Source: Chitinophaga pinensis (GTDB lineage: Bacteria > Bacteroidota > Bacteroidia > UKL13-3). From it: DNA of 64,000 nucleotides. The notes under the pieces were generated by a model, which searched no databases, was not told where the DNA came from, and worked only from the letters and a program-made list of their open reading frames with translations. Within the stretch, counting starts at the first letter, position 1. Every line of letters starts with the position of its first letter. The translations under genes were made by a program, and so were the position numbers. Where the stretch lies: NCBI GenBank assembly GCA_945898275.1, contig CAMDHZ010000004.1, forward strand, positions 62,001-126,000, in the 5' to 3' direction. This document shows, piece after piece, positions 38,738 to 47,241 of the stretch.

Positions 38738-38767
38738 TATTAGCTTAACCATAGGTTTTTAATTTAT
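38735..38767 (+). promoter_or_regulatory. Candidate Pho-box-like promoter of phoX
   Basis: Two TAAY tetramers lie exactly 11 bases apart (TAAT at 38735, TAAC at 38746). The second is within CTTAACCA, which fits the cyanobacterial Pho-box unit PyTTAAPyPy(T/A). Fourteen bases after the second TAAY lies TAATTTAT at 38760-38767, a weak -7-like box. The same 11/14 geometry is seen upstream of the TonB receptor and the beta-helix gene. The first unit overlaps the stop codon of kbl. Confidence 0.45.
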
Positions 38768-38835
38768 TTAAGTGAAGGAAAGGTTTGCTTAATAGGATAA
38801 ACTGACTTTTGTCAGCAAATCGTAAATTAAGCAAA

Positions 38836-40695
38836 ATGAAAAAATCATTACTTTCTGTATTGGGTCTGTCACTCGCTATGGCAGCTTCAGCACAAATTCC
38901 TTTTCCTGTAAATATTGACACCACTTGGTCGGCAACGACTGTTTGGATGCCAAAATCACCTCTTAAACTACAAGTATTATTTGTAGGTGGTGTTGATACA
39001 GTAGAAACTACTCCTACTTATGGCAATCCTGCCGGTAAAACTGTAGCAAAGCAATGGCATGATTTTATTGGTTTTACACCAGATAAAGCTGCTGGAACAC
39101 CTGATTTAGGTTGGGTTTCTGTTAACCACGAAATGATTCAAAAGAATGATATGATTGGTGATGGTGGTGGTATGACAGTTTTTAAGCTTCGCAGATTAAA
39201 AGGCGATGTGTTAGAAATTGTTCCTCAAACCTTAAATGATGGCCGTTCTGGAAAGTTCTTCAACGTAGATTTTACAAACATCACTGGCGAAACTGGTATG
39301 AATTGTTCAGGTATTTCTGCACCAGATGGTAGAATTTGGACAGCAGAAGAATGGTTAGCAGGAAGCAATGCTTCTGTTAGCTCTGGATTAAGAGATACAG
39401 CAGATTTTACAATTGGCGTTACCACACCTGCAGGTTTCCCTGGCTTTAATGGAAAAACCATTAAGAAATACCAAAACTGGAATTGGATGGTAGAAATTGA
39501 CCCTAAGCAAGCTAAAGCAATCCGCAAGCAATACAATTGGGGTAGAGCTGGTTGGGAAGGTGGAGCTATACTTCCAGATAACAAAACTGTTTTCTTAGGA
39601 GAAGATGCTACACCAGGTTTATTGGTAAAGTTTGTGGCTAATACTGCAGGTGATTTTACTTCAGGTACTACTTATATCTACAAGCATGATGCACCAACTA
39701 AATGGATTACTGTGCCAAATGATTTTGATACCATGTTAAATATCAGCAAATTTGGTTTAAGAAACGGTGCTACTATGTTTACTCGTTTAGAGTGGGTAGC
39801 TTACAACAAAGGAAATGGTAAAGTTTATGTTACAGAGACTGGTAATGATAATCCTGGTAATGCTTTTAAAGCTACAGGTGCAGTTGCTCCACATTTAATA
39901 TTAGCCTACAAGAATCGTTATAAGACAGTTAATGGTTCTGATTTCCCTAATTCTGATGCAGCAGCAGCAGATTCAGTAAGAAACGGAGCTTTTAAAGATT
40001 ATTATGGCCGTGTTTTAGAATTAGACTTAACTACTAACGAAGTTAAAACTTATATCGAAGGTGGTCCATTTAATGGTTCTGTAGCATCTAAGCCAGTAAG
40101 CCAATATCCTTCAGTTCACCTTTCAAATCCTGATGGATTAAACTTTATGCATGTTGGAAATAAAGACTACATGATTATTAGTGAAGATTTAAATGGAAGA
40201 AACTGGGGACGTACACCAGCAGAATACCAAGGTTCAAATCAAACTATTTGTGAGGCATATTTATTAGACATGTCTATTCCTAATCCTACTTTCAGCGATT
40301 TAATTCGTGTTGCAGCTTGTTCTCCAGGTGCAGAAATTACAGGTGCCATTGCCTTGGATAGTAAAACAATGTTGTTGAATGCTCAACATCCTGCAACAAC
40401 AAATACATACCCATACAATAACTCATTAACTTATGCAATTAGCGGATGGGATGGAATACCAACTGCCTTGAATGATATTAAAAAGTCTGGTACAGCTACT
40501 TTCTCAGTTTATCCAAATCCAGTAGCACGTGAGTTGAACTTAGATAAAGCAATGGATGTTGCAATCTATGATATCAACGGAAAGCGTTTGAAAGTTTATC
40601 GTGATGTTAATACAGTTGATGTTACAGACTTAGCTAGTGGAACTTATATCATCATGAATGATAAAGGTGAATCTTTAAAGTTTGTAGTAGAATAA
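38836..40695 (+). CDS. PhoX-family (DUF839) secreted phosphatase with T9SS sorting domain
   Basis: Predicted extracellular phosphomonoesterase of the calcium/iron-dependent PhoX type, 619 residues. The ATG at 38836 is chosen because a signal peptide ending at AAASAQ follows directly; the frame extends to a TTG at 38809. Family landmarks are WVSVNHEMI, NCSGISAPDGRIWTAEEW, FLGEDATPGLLVKFV, the LEWVAYN segment, VHLSNPDGLNF and IISEDLNG. The C-terminus is a short T9SS sorting domain (FSVYPNPVARELN onwards, about 550-619), which suggests export across the outer membrane rather than a Tat-exported periplasmic enzyme. It is preceded by a Pho-box-like element and followed by a strong terminator hairpin. 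Family assignment is good; activity is inferred. Confidence 0.82.
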   Translation: MKKSLLSVLGLSLAMAASAQIPFPVNIDTTWSATTVWMPKSPLKLQVLFVGGVDTVETTPTYGNPAGKTVAKQWHDFIGFTPDKAAGTPDLGWVSVNHEMIQKNDMIGDGGGMTVFKLRRLKGDVLEIVPQTLNDGRSGKFFNVDFTNITGETGMNCSGISAPDGRIWTAEEWLAGSNASVSSGLRDTADFTIGVTTPAGFPGFNGKTIKKYQNWNWMVEIDPKQAKAIRKQYNWGRAGWEGGAILPDNKTVFLGEDATPGLLVKFVANTAGDFTSGTTYIYKHDAPTKWITVPNDFDTMLNISKFGLRNGATMFTRLEWVAYNKGNGKVYVTETGNDNPGNAFKATGAVAPHLILAYKNRYKTVNGSDFPNSDAAAADSVRNGAFKDYYGRVLELDLTTNEVKTYIEGGPFNGSVASKPVSQYPSVHLSNPDGLNFMHVGNKDYMIISEDLNGRNWGRTPAEYQGSNQTICEAYLLDMSIPNPTFSDLIRVAACSPGAEITGAIALDSKTMLLNAQHPATTNTYPYNNSLTYAISGWDGIPTALNDIKKSGTATFSVYPNPVARELNLDKAMDVAIYDINGKRLKVYRDVNTVDVTDLASGTYIIMNDKGESLKFVVE

Positions 40696-40734
40696 AATAA
40701 TCTTCATTTTTAGTTAGAATTTGATCAGATTGTT

Positions 40735-40768
40735 CGGGGTTGGCTTGCCAACCCCGACTTTTTGTTTT
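40735..40768 (+). terminator. Rho-independent terminator between phoX and the peroxidase gene
   Basis: A perfect 10-base-pair stem, CGGGGTTGGC at 40735-40744 with GCCAACCCCG at 40747-40756, has a TT loop and is followed by a T-rich run (TTTTTGTTTTT). It lies 39 bases after the phoX stop. Because the peroxidase ATG is only 20 bases after the stem, readthrough may be part of the design. Confidence 0.85.
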
Positions 40769-40775
40769 TAAGCGT

Positions 40776-42704
40776 ATGAAAAAATTACTAGTAGTTATTG
40801 GTTTGTTAGGAATTGCTTTTTCTTGGACACTTTTAAGTGCTAATAAGCATAGTGATACACTTTCACAATCTTTGGCAATAGATAAGCTTGCTCATTTTAA
40901 ACAAACATTAACTCAATTTAATAACCTAGTTTTTGGTTTGAACCAAGGAAAAGTTCAAACCAAGGTTGTAAAACATGCCTATGCTGAACTTAGGCAAAGC
41001 TATAAACAAATAGAATTCTTATTGGAATATACAGACCCTGTTTTGGTTAAGGAACACCTCAACGGTGCACCTTTACCACATCTAGAGAAAACAGCTCCAA
41101 GTTTATTGATAATAGAACCTGTTGGATTGCAAGTAATAGATGAATTAATGGCTGAGCTTCCAGATTCGGCCGTGGCCGCTCAGCTATTGGTTCAAACCGA
41201 AACCCTTAAAAGAACTTTGCAAGATTACCAATGGCAAACTAAAATTTATGACAGATACATTTTTGAAGGCGCTTTTGTAGCTTTAGTAAGATTATTTAGT
41301 TTAGGACTAACAGGGTTTGATACACCAGGAACTCTCGCAAGTATTGAAGATGCAAAAGCTGTGTTGAAAAGCATAAGGTCTTTTGTAAGTTTATATCAAG
41401 CAGCGCTTACGGCCAAGAATCCTGTGCTTTATGCGCAAATTGATAAACTATTACAGGCTTCCATAAAATCTTTAAATGATACCAAAAACTTTGATGAAAT
41501 GAATCGGTTTGCGTTTTTAGTTGAAAACATAAACCCATTGATTGCAAAGTTAAATGAAGCTAAACATGCATTGCAGATTGAAACAATGGAAGAGGTTAAT
41601 GCAGGAAAAAATGCTTTGAATTTTGAAGTACAAAATTTATTCGAAGCCAACTTATTACAAAAGGATTTTTATTTGAAGCTTCCTCCAAATTATAGAAATG
41701 ATAAGGTGAAAGCTTTGGGTAAGTTATTGTTTTATGATCCAATACTTTCGGCAAACAATTTGCGCAGTTGCGCTAGTTGCCACAATCCAAAATTGGCTTT
41801 TACAGATGGCTTGTCAAAGAGCCGCTCCATTAAAAAAGGAGAATTTATACAACGCAATTCGCCAAGTTTAATTAATGCAGTTTTTGCCGAAAGATATTTC
41901 CATGATTTAAGGGCAAGTTCCTTAGAAGACCAAACAGAACATGTGATTTTTAGTAAAGAAGAGTTTAACACAACCTATTTTGATATTTTTCAGAAGTTGA
42001 ATGGAAGTGAATCCTATAAGAAATTTTTTAAGGAGGCCTTTCCTGATTTTAATAACGCAAGCATCAATAGAACCACTTTATCTTATGCGCTTGCAGCTTA
42101 TGTTGGGTCTTTAACTTCTTTTAATTCTTCCTTTGATAATGCTGTTAGAAATGCAAGTAGCACAATGCTTACTCCCAAACAAATCAAAGGCTTTAATTTA
42201 TTTATGGGGAAGGCCGCTTGTGGTACCTGTCATTTTGCACCAGTGTTTAATGGAACCACCCCTCCTTTATTTTTCGACTCCGAATCTGAAGTATTAGGTG
42301 TTCCAAGCGATGCTGCGCAAAAAGTTTGGACATTAGACGCAGATAAAGGAAGGTCAGAAGGTAGGTTCAAGGAAAAGGTAAATTTTTATGAGCATTCTTT
42401 TAAAACCCCTACGGTTAGAAATATTGGCTTGTCTGCACCTTATATGCACAATGGAAGTTTTTTAACCCTTGAAGCAGTAATGGATTTTTATAACAAAGGG
42501 GGTGGGGTTGGTCATGGATTGACGGTTCCTTATCAAACCTTAGCCAGTGACCCACTTAATTTGACTGAAGCAGAAATTGAAAGTATTATTGCCTTTATGA
42601 ATAGTTTGGAAGATACAAGTTATGATTTTGAAATGCCAAAAGTACTTCCAAAAGTAGAGTTGATACCTGAATTAGATAATCGTACTATTGGTGGTGAATA
42701 TTAG
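40776..42704 (+). CDS. Di-heme cytochrome c peroxidase / MauG-family protein
   Basis: Periplasmic or surface di-heme protein of 642 residues. The ATG at 40776 gives a hydrophobic signal (KKLLVVIGLLGIAFSWTLL). The N-terminal 300 residues are helical and unfamiliar, with a low-complexity coiled character. The peroxidase part starts near 310 (LGKLLFYDPILS). The two heme sites are CASCH near 331 and CGTCH near 483, and the segment FKTPTVRNIGLSAPYMHNGSF is diagnostic of bacterial CcpA/MauG proteins. The catalytic assignment (peroxide reduction or a MauG-like oxidation) is open. Its stop codon overlaps the start of the cytochrome/copper protein gene by about 17 bases, so the two are coupled. Two decamer copies face each other at 40935 and 40952. 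Confidence 0.9.
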   Translation: MKKLLVVIGLLGIAFSWTLLSANKHSDTLSQSLAIDKLAHFKQTLTQFNNLVFGLNQGKVQTKVVKHAYAELRQSYKQIEFLLEYTDPVLVKEHLNGAPLPHLEKTAPSLLIIEPVGLQVIDELMAELPDSAVAAQLLVQTETLKRTLQDYQWQTKIYDRYIFEGAFVALVRLFSLGLTGFDTPGTLASIEDAKAVLKSIRSFVSLYQAALTAKNPVLYAQIDKLLQASIKSLNDTKNFDEMNRFAFLVENINPLIAKLNEAKHALQIETMEEVNAGKNALNFEVQNLFEANLLQKDFYLKLPPNYRNDKVKALGKLLFYDPILSANNLRSCASCHNPKLAFTDGLSKSRSIKKGEFIQRNSPSLINAVFAERYFHDLRASSLEDQTEHVIFSKEEFNTTYFDIFQKLNGSESYKKFFKEAFPDFNNASINRTTLSYALAAYVGSLTSFNSSFDNAVRNASSTMLTPKQIKGFNLFMGKAACGTCHFAPVFNGTTPPLFFDSESEVLGVPSDAAQKVWTLDADKGRSEGRFKEKVNFYEHSFKTPTVRNIGLSAPYMHNGSFLTLEAVMDFYNKGGGVGHGLTVPYQTLASDPLNLTEAEIESIIAFMNSLEDTSYDFEMPKVLPKVELIPELDNRTIGGEY

Positions 42705-44025
42705 TCGTTGTTTATTTTTATTTTTCGGTTTGACCCAAACTTTCTTGTATGGAGTTTTTGCTCAGAAAGTTTCTTATGCAAAAGATGTGCTGCCTATTCT
42801 TTCGAATAAATGCATGAATTGCCATTATGAGAATGGATATGCCCCATTTGCCTTAACAAACTTTGAGGAAATAAAACGACATGTTAAGGAGATGGCAGTT
42901 GTTGTTGAAAATGGCAGTATGCCGCCTTGGAAAGCAAATTCTGCATTTAGAGATTTTGCTGGGAATCGTGCCTTGAACACTAAAGAAAAAGAGATTTTAA
43001 TGCAATGGTTAAAAGATGGTGCAAAAAAAGGTAAACTAGAAAAGGAGGATTGGGTTCAAACCGCCACTATTAGAGACACGCCCAACATTGTTATGAAAAT
43101 GCCAAAAGCTTATCGTTTAAAAGCTTCTTCTAAGAATACCTATATCTGTTATAAAATACCATTTGAGTTAGATTCTAATTTTGCCATCAATGGTTTAAAG
43201 TTTTTACCTGGTAATAAAGCAGCCTTGCACCATGCTACATATCAGATTTTTGAGGTTTCGGAAGGAGTAGATATTTATGCTGGTCCGGATTATTTTACCT
43301 ACAAAGAAGATTCGGTTAATAGGGTTGAGGATTTAAGAGATTTTGGCTATTTTAAGATGATTGGTAAAAATGGGGAGATGCCTAGAGAAGTTTACCATGG
43401 GGGTTGGTTGCCAGGAACTGATAAGATAAAATTTCCTGCCGGAATAGGATTTGTTTTGCCAAAGAGAGGTGTGTTGTTGATTCGGAGTTTGCATTATTCG
43501 CCTAGTGCAGTAGACGCCGAAGACCAATCAGCCCTTGGATTATATACCTCTAGCAAGCCAATTGAGAGAATGGTGGGCTTTGCAGCTTTTCAACCCAGGA
43601 ATCCAAGTCCGGGTTTTACATGGCAAATTCCAGCAGACACCATTTACAAAGCGCATTTAAATGTGAAATTTAACAATGATGTAAGTTTACTGCATATTAA
43701 CCCACATATGCATTTAATAGGAAAAACATTTAAAGCCTATGCAGTAACCATGTTGGGCGATACCATTCCATTGGTTGATATTCCTGATTGGGATTTTAAT
43801 TGGCAGGATTTTTATCGGTTCAAAACCATAGTTAAAATTCCTGCAGGTTCAATACTGCATGCCGAGGCCAGTTATGACAATACCAATGCTAATCCGAACA
43901 ATCCAAATTATCCAGCAAAGGCTATGGCATTTGAAACGGGAATGGATGAGAGCAATGAAATGATGCGACTGGTTTTGTTGTATTTGCCCTATGCGGAGGG
44001 GGATGAAAATAAACTTCTCGACTAA
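42688..44025 (+). CDS. Cytochrome c fused to a copper type II ascorbate-dependent monooxygenase-like domain
   Basis: Exported redox protein of about 445 residues. No ATG is available near the N-terminus; start options are TTG 42688 and GTG 42691 or 42694, all overlapping the end of the peroxidase gene. A hydrophobic signal (CLFLFFGLTQTFLYGVFAQ) follows. One c-type heme site, CMNCH, lies near residue 43, with MPPWKA as a possible axial Met region. The C-terminal two thirds resemble peptidylglycine-hydroxylating-type monooxygenases: ALHHATYQIF (HH pair, near 181), HINPHMHLIGKTFKAY (HxH, near 337) and a Met-containing segment, ESNEMMRLVLLYLPY, near the end. These are the expected copper ligands. 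Physical coupling to the di-heme peroxidase suggests a shared electron path. Substrate unknown. Confidence 0.82.
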   Translation: MVVNISRCLFLFFGLTQTFLYGVFAQKVSYAKDVLPILSNKCMNCHYENGYAPFALTNFEEIKRHVKEMAVVVENGSMPPWKANSAFRDFAGNRALNTKEKEILMQWLKDGAKKGKLEKEDWVQTATIRDTPNIVMKMPKAYRLKASSKNTYICYKIPFELDSNFAINGLKFLPGNKAALHHATYQIFEVSEGVDIYAGPDYFTYKEDSVNRVEDLRDFGYFKMIGKNGEMPREVYHGGWLPGTDKIKFPAGIGFVLPKRGVLLIRSLHYSPSAVDAEDQSALGLYTSSKPIERMVGFAAFQPRNPSPGFTWQIPADTIYKAHLNVKFNNDVSLLHINPHMHLIGKTFKAYAVTMLGDTIPLVDIPDWDFNWQDFYRFKTIVKIPAGSILHAEASYDNTNANPNNPNYPAKAMAFETGMDESNEMMRLVLLYLPYAEGDENKLLD

Positions 44026-44141
44026 TTTATTTTGATTTTTTTGGAAGGAGATTTTGATGAAACTCAATCTGATGTTATTAGATTGGTAGCTTCAGGTTAA
44101 GTTAAAATCAAGAGGTTTGTAAGTGCTTGATATTCTTGAGT

Positions 44142-44220
44142 GTTAATATTAAATTAACATTGTGCTAATAATACGCTAACAAGCAAGTAACCTTTAGATA
44201 ATCTTGTAGCAATACTTTCG
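44142..44220 (+). promoter_or_regulatory. Six-copy 11-base phased TAAY array and promoter of the TonB receptor
   Basis: TAAY tetramers start at 44144, 44155, 44166, 44177, 44188 and 44199, each exactly 11 bases after the last. Each lies at positions 3-6 of an 11-mer such as ATTAACATTGT or GCTAACAAGCA. TACTTTCG at 44213-44220, close to the -7 consensus TAnnTTTG, begins 14 bases after the last TAAY. This is the layout of tandem direct-repeat operators for OmpR/PhoB-type activators. The receptor ATG follows at 44237. Confidence 0.75.
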
Positions 44221-44236
44221 ACCCAATTTTAAACTT

Positions 44237-47158
44237 ATGAAAGTTAGATTGTTATTATTAGCTGTGGGCCTATTTCAAGCCTTAATAGGGATGGCAAATG
44301 CCAACACAGGAAAAATCGCTGGGCAAATTATTGATAAAAAGACTGGTGAAGAGTTAATTGGCGTAACAGTTATCATAGAGGGAACCACCTTTGGAGCTGC
44401 TACTGATTTTGAAGGGAAATTCATGATTAGCAATCTACAACCAGGTACTTATAATTTAATTGCCTCGTATGTTTCATATTCAAAAAAGACAATTCAAGGA
44501 ATAGTGGTAAAAGCTAATGAAGTTACACCACTTTCTATTGCGTTGGAGGCTGCCACAAAAGAGCTTGCAGAGGTTGTTATTACTGGTACTTTAAAGAAAG
44601 AGAACTCAAGCGCGCTTTTAATTCAACAAAAGAAAAGCGTTTCAATTTCTGATGGTATCTCGGCAGATATGATTAAGAAGACGCCAGATGCTACAACTGG
44701 AGATGTAATGAAACGTGTGAGCGGAACTTCTATTCAAGACAACAAGTTTGCAGTTATACGCGGTTTGAATGATAGGTATAATACTGCTTACATTAATGGT
44801 GCGCCACTACCAAGTACAGAGAGTGATAGAAAAGCATTTTCATTTGATATTATACCTTCTAACATGTTGGATAACATGGTAATTACTAAATCTGGTTCTG
44901 CAGATTTACCAGGAGATTTTGCTGGAGGAATGATAACCATTAATACCAAAGATATTCCTGAGAAGTCATTCTTTTCGGTAGGTTTTAGTTTAAGTTCTCA
45001 TAGCATAACTACTGGACAAACTGGTTATACTTATAATGGTGGAAAAACAGATTGGTTAGGATTGGATGACGGAACCAGAAAATATCCAGTTGGAGTTCCA
45101 GGGCGTTTAGATTATGAAAAATCGTCTGCAACCGAAAAGTATAATAACAGTTTTAAGTTTAATGACGATTGGGAAACAGTTAAAATTGATAAAATACCAG
45201 TTAACTTTTCAATCAATGCTTCTGGGGGTAACGCTTATAAACTCGGTTCAAAAAAGAACAATGAATTTGGATTTATATTATCAGCATCTTATAGCAACAG
45301 TAACCGTAATACTAATGTGGATAGGGTAACTGTAAATAAACCTTTTACTTCTACAAATGTAAATGAATTAGTATCTAGCAATTTGGATGATGTTTATAAA
45401 AATGAAATTCTGGCTGGATTCATGGCAAATTTTGGATTGAAACTAGGTACCAATAACAAGATTTCATTTAAGAATACATATACCATTAATACAGAAGATC
45501 AAACCATTTTAAGAGGTGGTGTTGATACCTATCAAGATGTATCACTTCCATTTTTAAAGAACACCTATTACTTTTACCAACAAAATCAACTATTAACTTC
45601 ACAGTTAATTGGAGATCATTATATTAAAGCAGCTAAGCTAAAAGTAAATTGGGTATTAAATAATAACATCATTAGCAGACAAATTCCTGATTTTAGAAGG
45701 TTTAAATCTTCTGCAGCCTTAAAGGATCCTGGAAATTCTGAGGAGCGCTTTAATTACAGAGTTTCAATGTCAAATCAGATTGATATTTCACAAACTGGTC
45801 GTTTCTACTCTGATTTGGATGAAAGTATAAGAAGTGCAAACTTAAATTTTCAGTTGCCTGCTAGTTTTCTTTCAGGTAAAAGTGTTAAAACTGATTTGAA
45901 ATTTGGAGGGATGTACCAAAACAGACAACGTGATTTCCAAGCACGTGCGATGGGTTATAAAACAAACACAAATGTTTTACCTCAAAGTAATCCATTTTAC
46001 GAATTACCAATTGATGAAATTTTCACTTACGAAAAGTTTAAGCAAGATACATTTTTCATTGATGAGAGAATCAATCCTCAAGATGTTTATCAAGCATATT
46101 CAAATTTGGCTGCTGCTTATTTGATGTTTGACCAAAGAATATTAAGTCGCATAAGAATGAGCTATGGCGTAAGGTTCGAGACTTACCGCCAAGTGTTAGA
46201 AAGTAAAAATCAAACAAACAATGATATTAAGGTTGATACTACTTTCACAGATTTCTTACCATCTGTTAACTTTACTTATGAACTAACAGAGAAAACAAAC
46301 ATTAGGGCTTCTTATTTCAGGTCATTGGCAAGACCAGAATTTAGAGAATTGGCACCTTTCCAGTTTTATGATTTTAATTACAATACAGTAGTTGCTGGTA
46401 ATACCGCATTGGCGCGCACCCGAATTAACAACTACGATTTAAGATTTGAGTATTATCCAGGAGAGGGTCAATTGATGTCTGCTTCCTTATTTTATAAAAC
46501 ATTTGAAAATGCAATTGAACAAGTATATGAAAATGTAGGTTCAACGCAATTAGGTTATACTAGTAACTCTACCGCAACAAATTATGGTGTAGAATTAGAG
46601 TTAAGAAAGAATTTCGACTTTTTAGATGCAGCATTTAAAACAGAATTCTTGCGTAAGTTTAGCTTTACAATTAATTACGCTTACATCCTATCAGAAGTTA
46701 AATTAGATACATCAATTTCTTCTGCTCAAATTGGAACACGTCCATTGCAAGGTCAATCACCCTTTATCCTCAATACAAGTTTTCAATTTTTTGATCCAAA
46801 ATCTAATTTCTCTGCCGCCATTTTCTTAAACAGAGTTGGAAGAAGAATTGCTTTTGTTCGCGAAAAGAATGGCACTGCCCCTGATTTATTTGAGAATCCA
46901 AGAACTGTTATAGATATTTCATTGTCGAAGAAAATATACAAAGGCTTAGATGCAAAATTTGTGATTGGTGATTTATTGCACCAAGATTTGGTATTTTACC
47001 AAGACAACAATGACAACAAGAAGTACGATAAATACGATTACAAAACCCTTGTTGATCCAACAGTAATGGGAGCTGCTGATTCAGGGAAAAGAGATAATAC
47101 CATTTTTAAATACAAAATGGGGTTGACCTTAAGTTTCGGCTTAAGTTACAAATTCTAA
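44237..47158 (+). CDS. TonB-dependent outer-membrane receptor with carboxypeptidase-regulatory domain
   Basis: Outer-membrane active transporter of 973 residues. The signal peptide ends near GMANAN (about 23). A carboxypeptidase-D-regulatory-like domain (about 27-110; GKIAGQIIDKKTGEELIGVTV) is followed by a plug domain with VISGT-like VVITGTL, VMKRVSGTSIQDNKFAVIRG and the DLPGDFAGGMITINTK end (about 115-240). The 22-strand barrel extends to a terminal aromatic residue (GLTLSFGLSYKF). There is no SusD-like partner, so it is not a typical glycan-utilisation pair. Instead it is followed by a secreted beta-helix protein with the same type of upstream operator. The ligand is unknown; phosphate-containing compounds are suggested by the operator type and the nearby PhoX gene. 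A terminator follows. Confidence 0.9.
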   Translation: MKVRLLLLAVGLFQALIGMANANTGKIAGQIIDKKTGEELIGVTVIIEGTTFGAATDFEGKFMISNLQPGTYNLIASYVSYSKKTIQGIVVKANEVTPLSIALEAATKELAEVVITGTLKKENSSALLIQQKKSVSISDGISADMIKKTPDATTGDVMKRVSGTSIQDNKFAVIRGLNDRYNTAYINGAPLPSTESDRKAFSFDIIPSNMLDNMVITKSGSADLPGDFAGGMITINTKDIPEKSFFSVGFSLSSHSITTGQTGYTYNGGKTDWLGLDDGTRKYPVGVPGRLDYEKSSATEKYNNSFKFNDDWETVKIDKIPVNFSINASGGNAYKLGSKKNNEFGFILSASYSNSNRNTNVDRVTVNKPFTSTNVNELVSSNLDDVYKNEILAGFMANFGLKLGTNNKISFKNTYTINTEDQTILRGGVDTYQDVSLPFLKNTYYFYQQNQLLTSQLIGDHYIKAAKLKVNWVLNNNIISRQIPDFRRFKSSAALKDPGNSEERFNYRVSMSNQIDISQTGRFYSDLDESIRSANLNFQLPASFLSGKSVKTDLKFGGMYQNRQRDFQARAMGYKTNTNVLPQSNPFYELPIDEIFTYEKFKQDTFFIDERINPQDVYQAYSNLAAAYLMFDQRILSRIRMSYGVRFETYRQVLESKNQTNNDIKVDTTFTDFLPSVNFTYELTEKTNIRASYFRSLARPEFRELAPFQFYDFNYNTVVAGNTALARTRINNYDLRFEYYPGEGQLMSASLFYKTFENAIEQVYENVGSTQLGYTSNSTATNYGVELELRKNFDFLDAAFKTEFLRKFSFTINYAYILSEVKLDTSISSAQIGTRPLQGQSPFILNTSFQFFDPKSNFSAAIFLNRVGRRIAFVREKNGTAPDLFENPRTVIDISLSKKIYKGLDAKFVIGDLLHQDLVFYQDNNDNKKYDKYDYKTLVDPTVMGAADSGKRDNTIFKYKMGLTLSFGLSYKF

Positions 47159-47193
47159 TTTCTCGCATTTTAATTTTATTTAAATTTCCATTG

Positions 47194-47223
47194 AGGCCTG
47201 AGATTGATTCTCAGGCCTTTTTG
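47194..47223 (+). terminator. Rho-independent terminator of the TonB receptor gene
   Basis: A perfect 10-base-pair stem, AGGCCTGAGA at 47194-47203 with TCTCAGGCCT at 47209-47218, has a 5-base loop and is followed by a T run. It lies 35 bases after the receptor stop, so the beta-helix gene must have its own promoter. Confidence 0.9.
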
Positions 47224-47241
47224 TTTATAATTTGGTCGCTT

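Noticed and set aside
44237-47158. SusC/SusD-type glycan utilisation locus
   Set aside because: The TonB receptor has no SusD-like lipoprotein or glycoside hydrolase next to it; the downstream secreted protein is a beta-helix protein with its own promoter.
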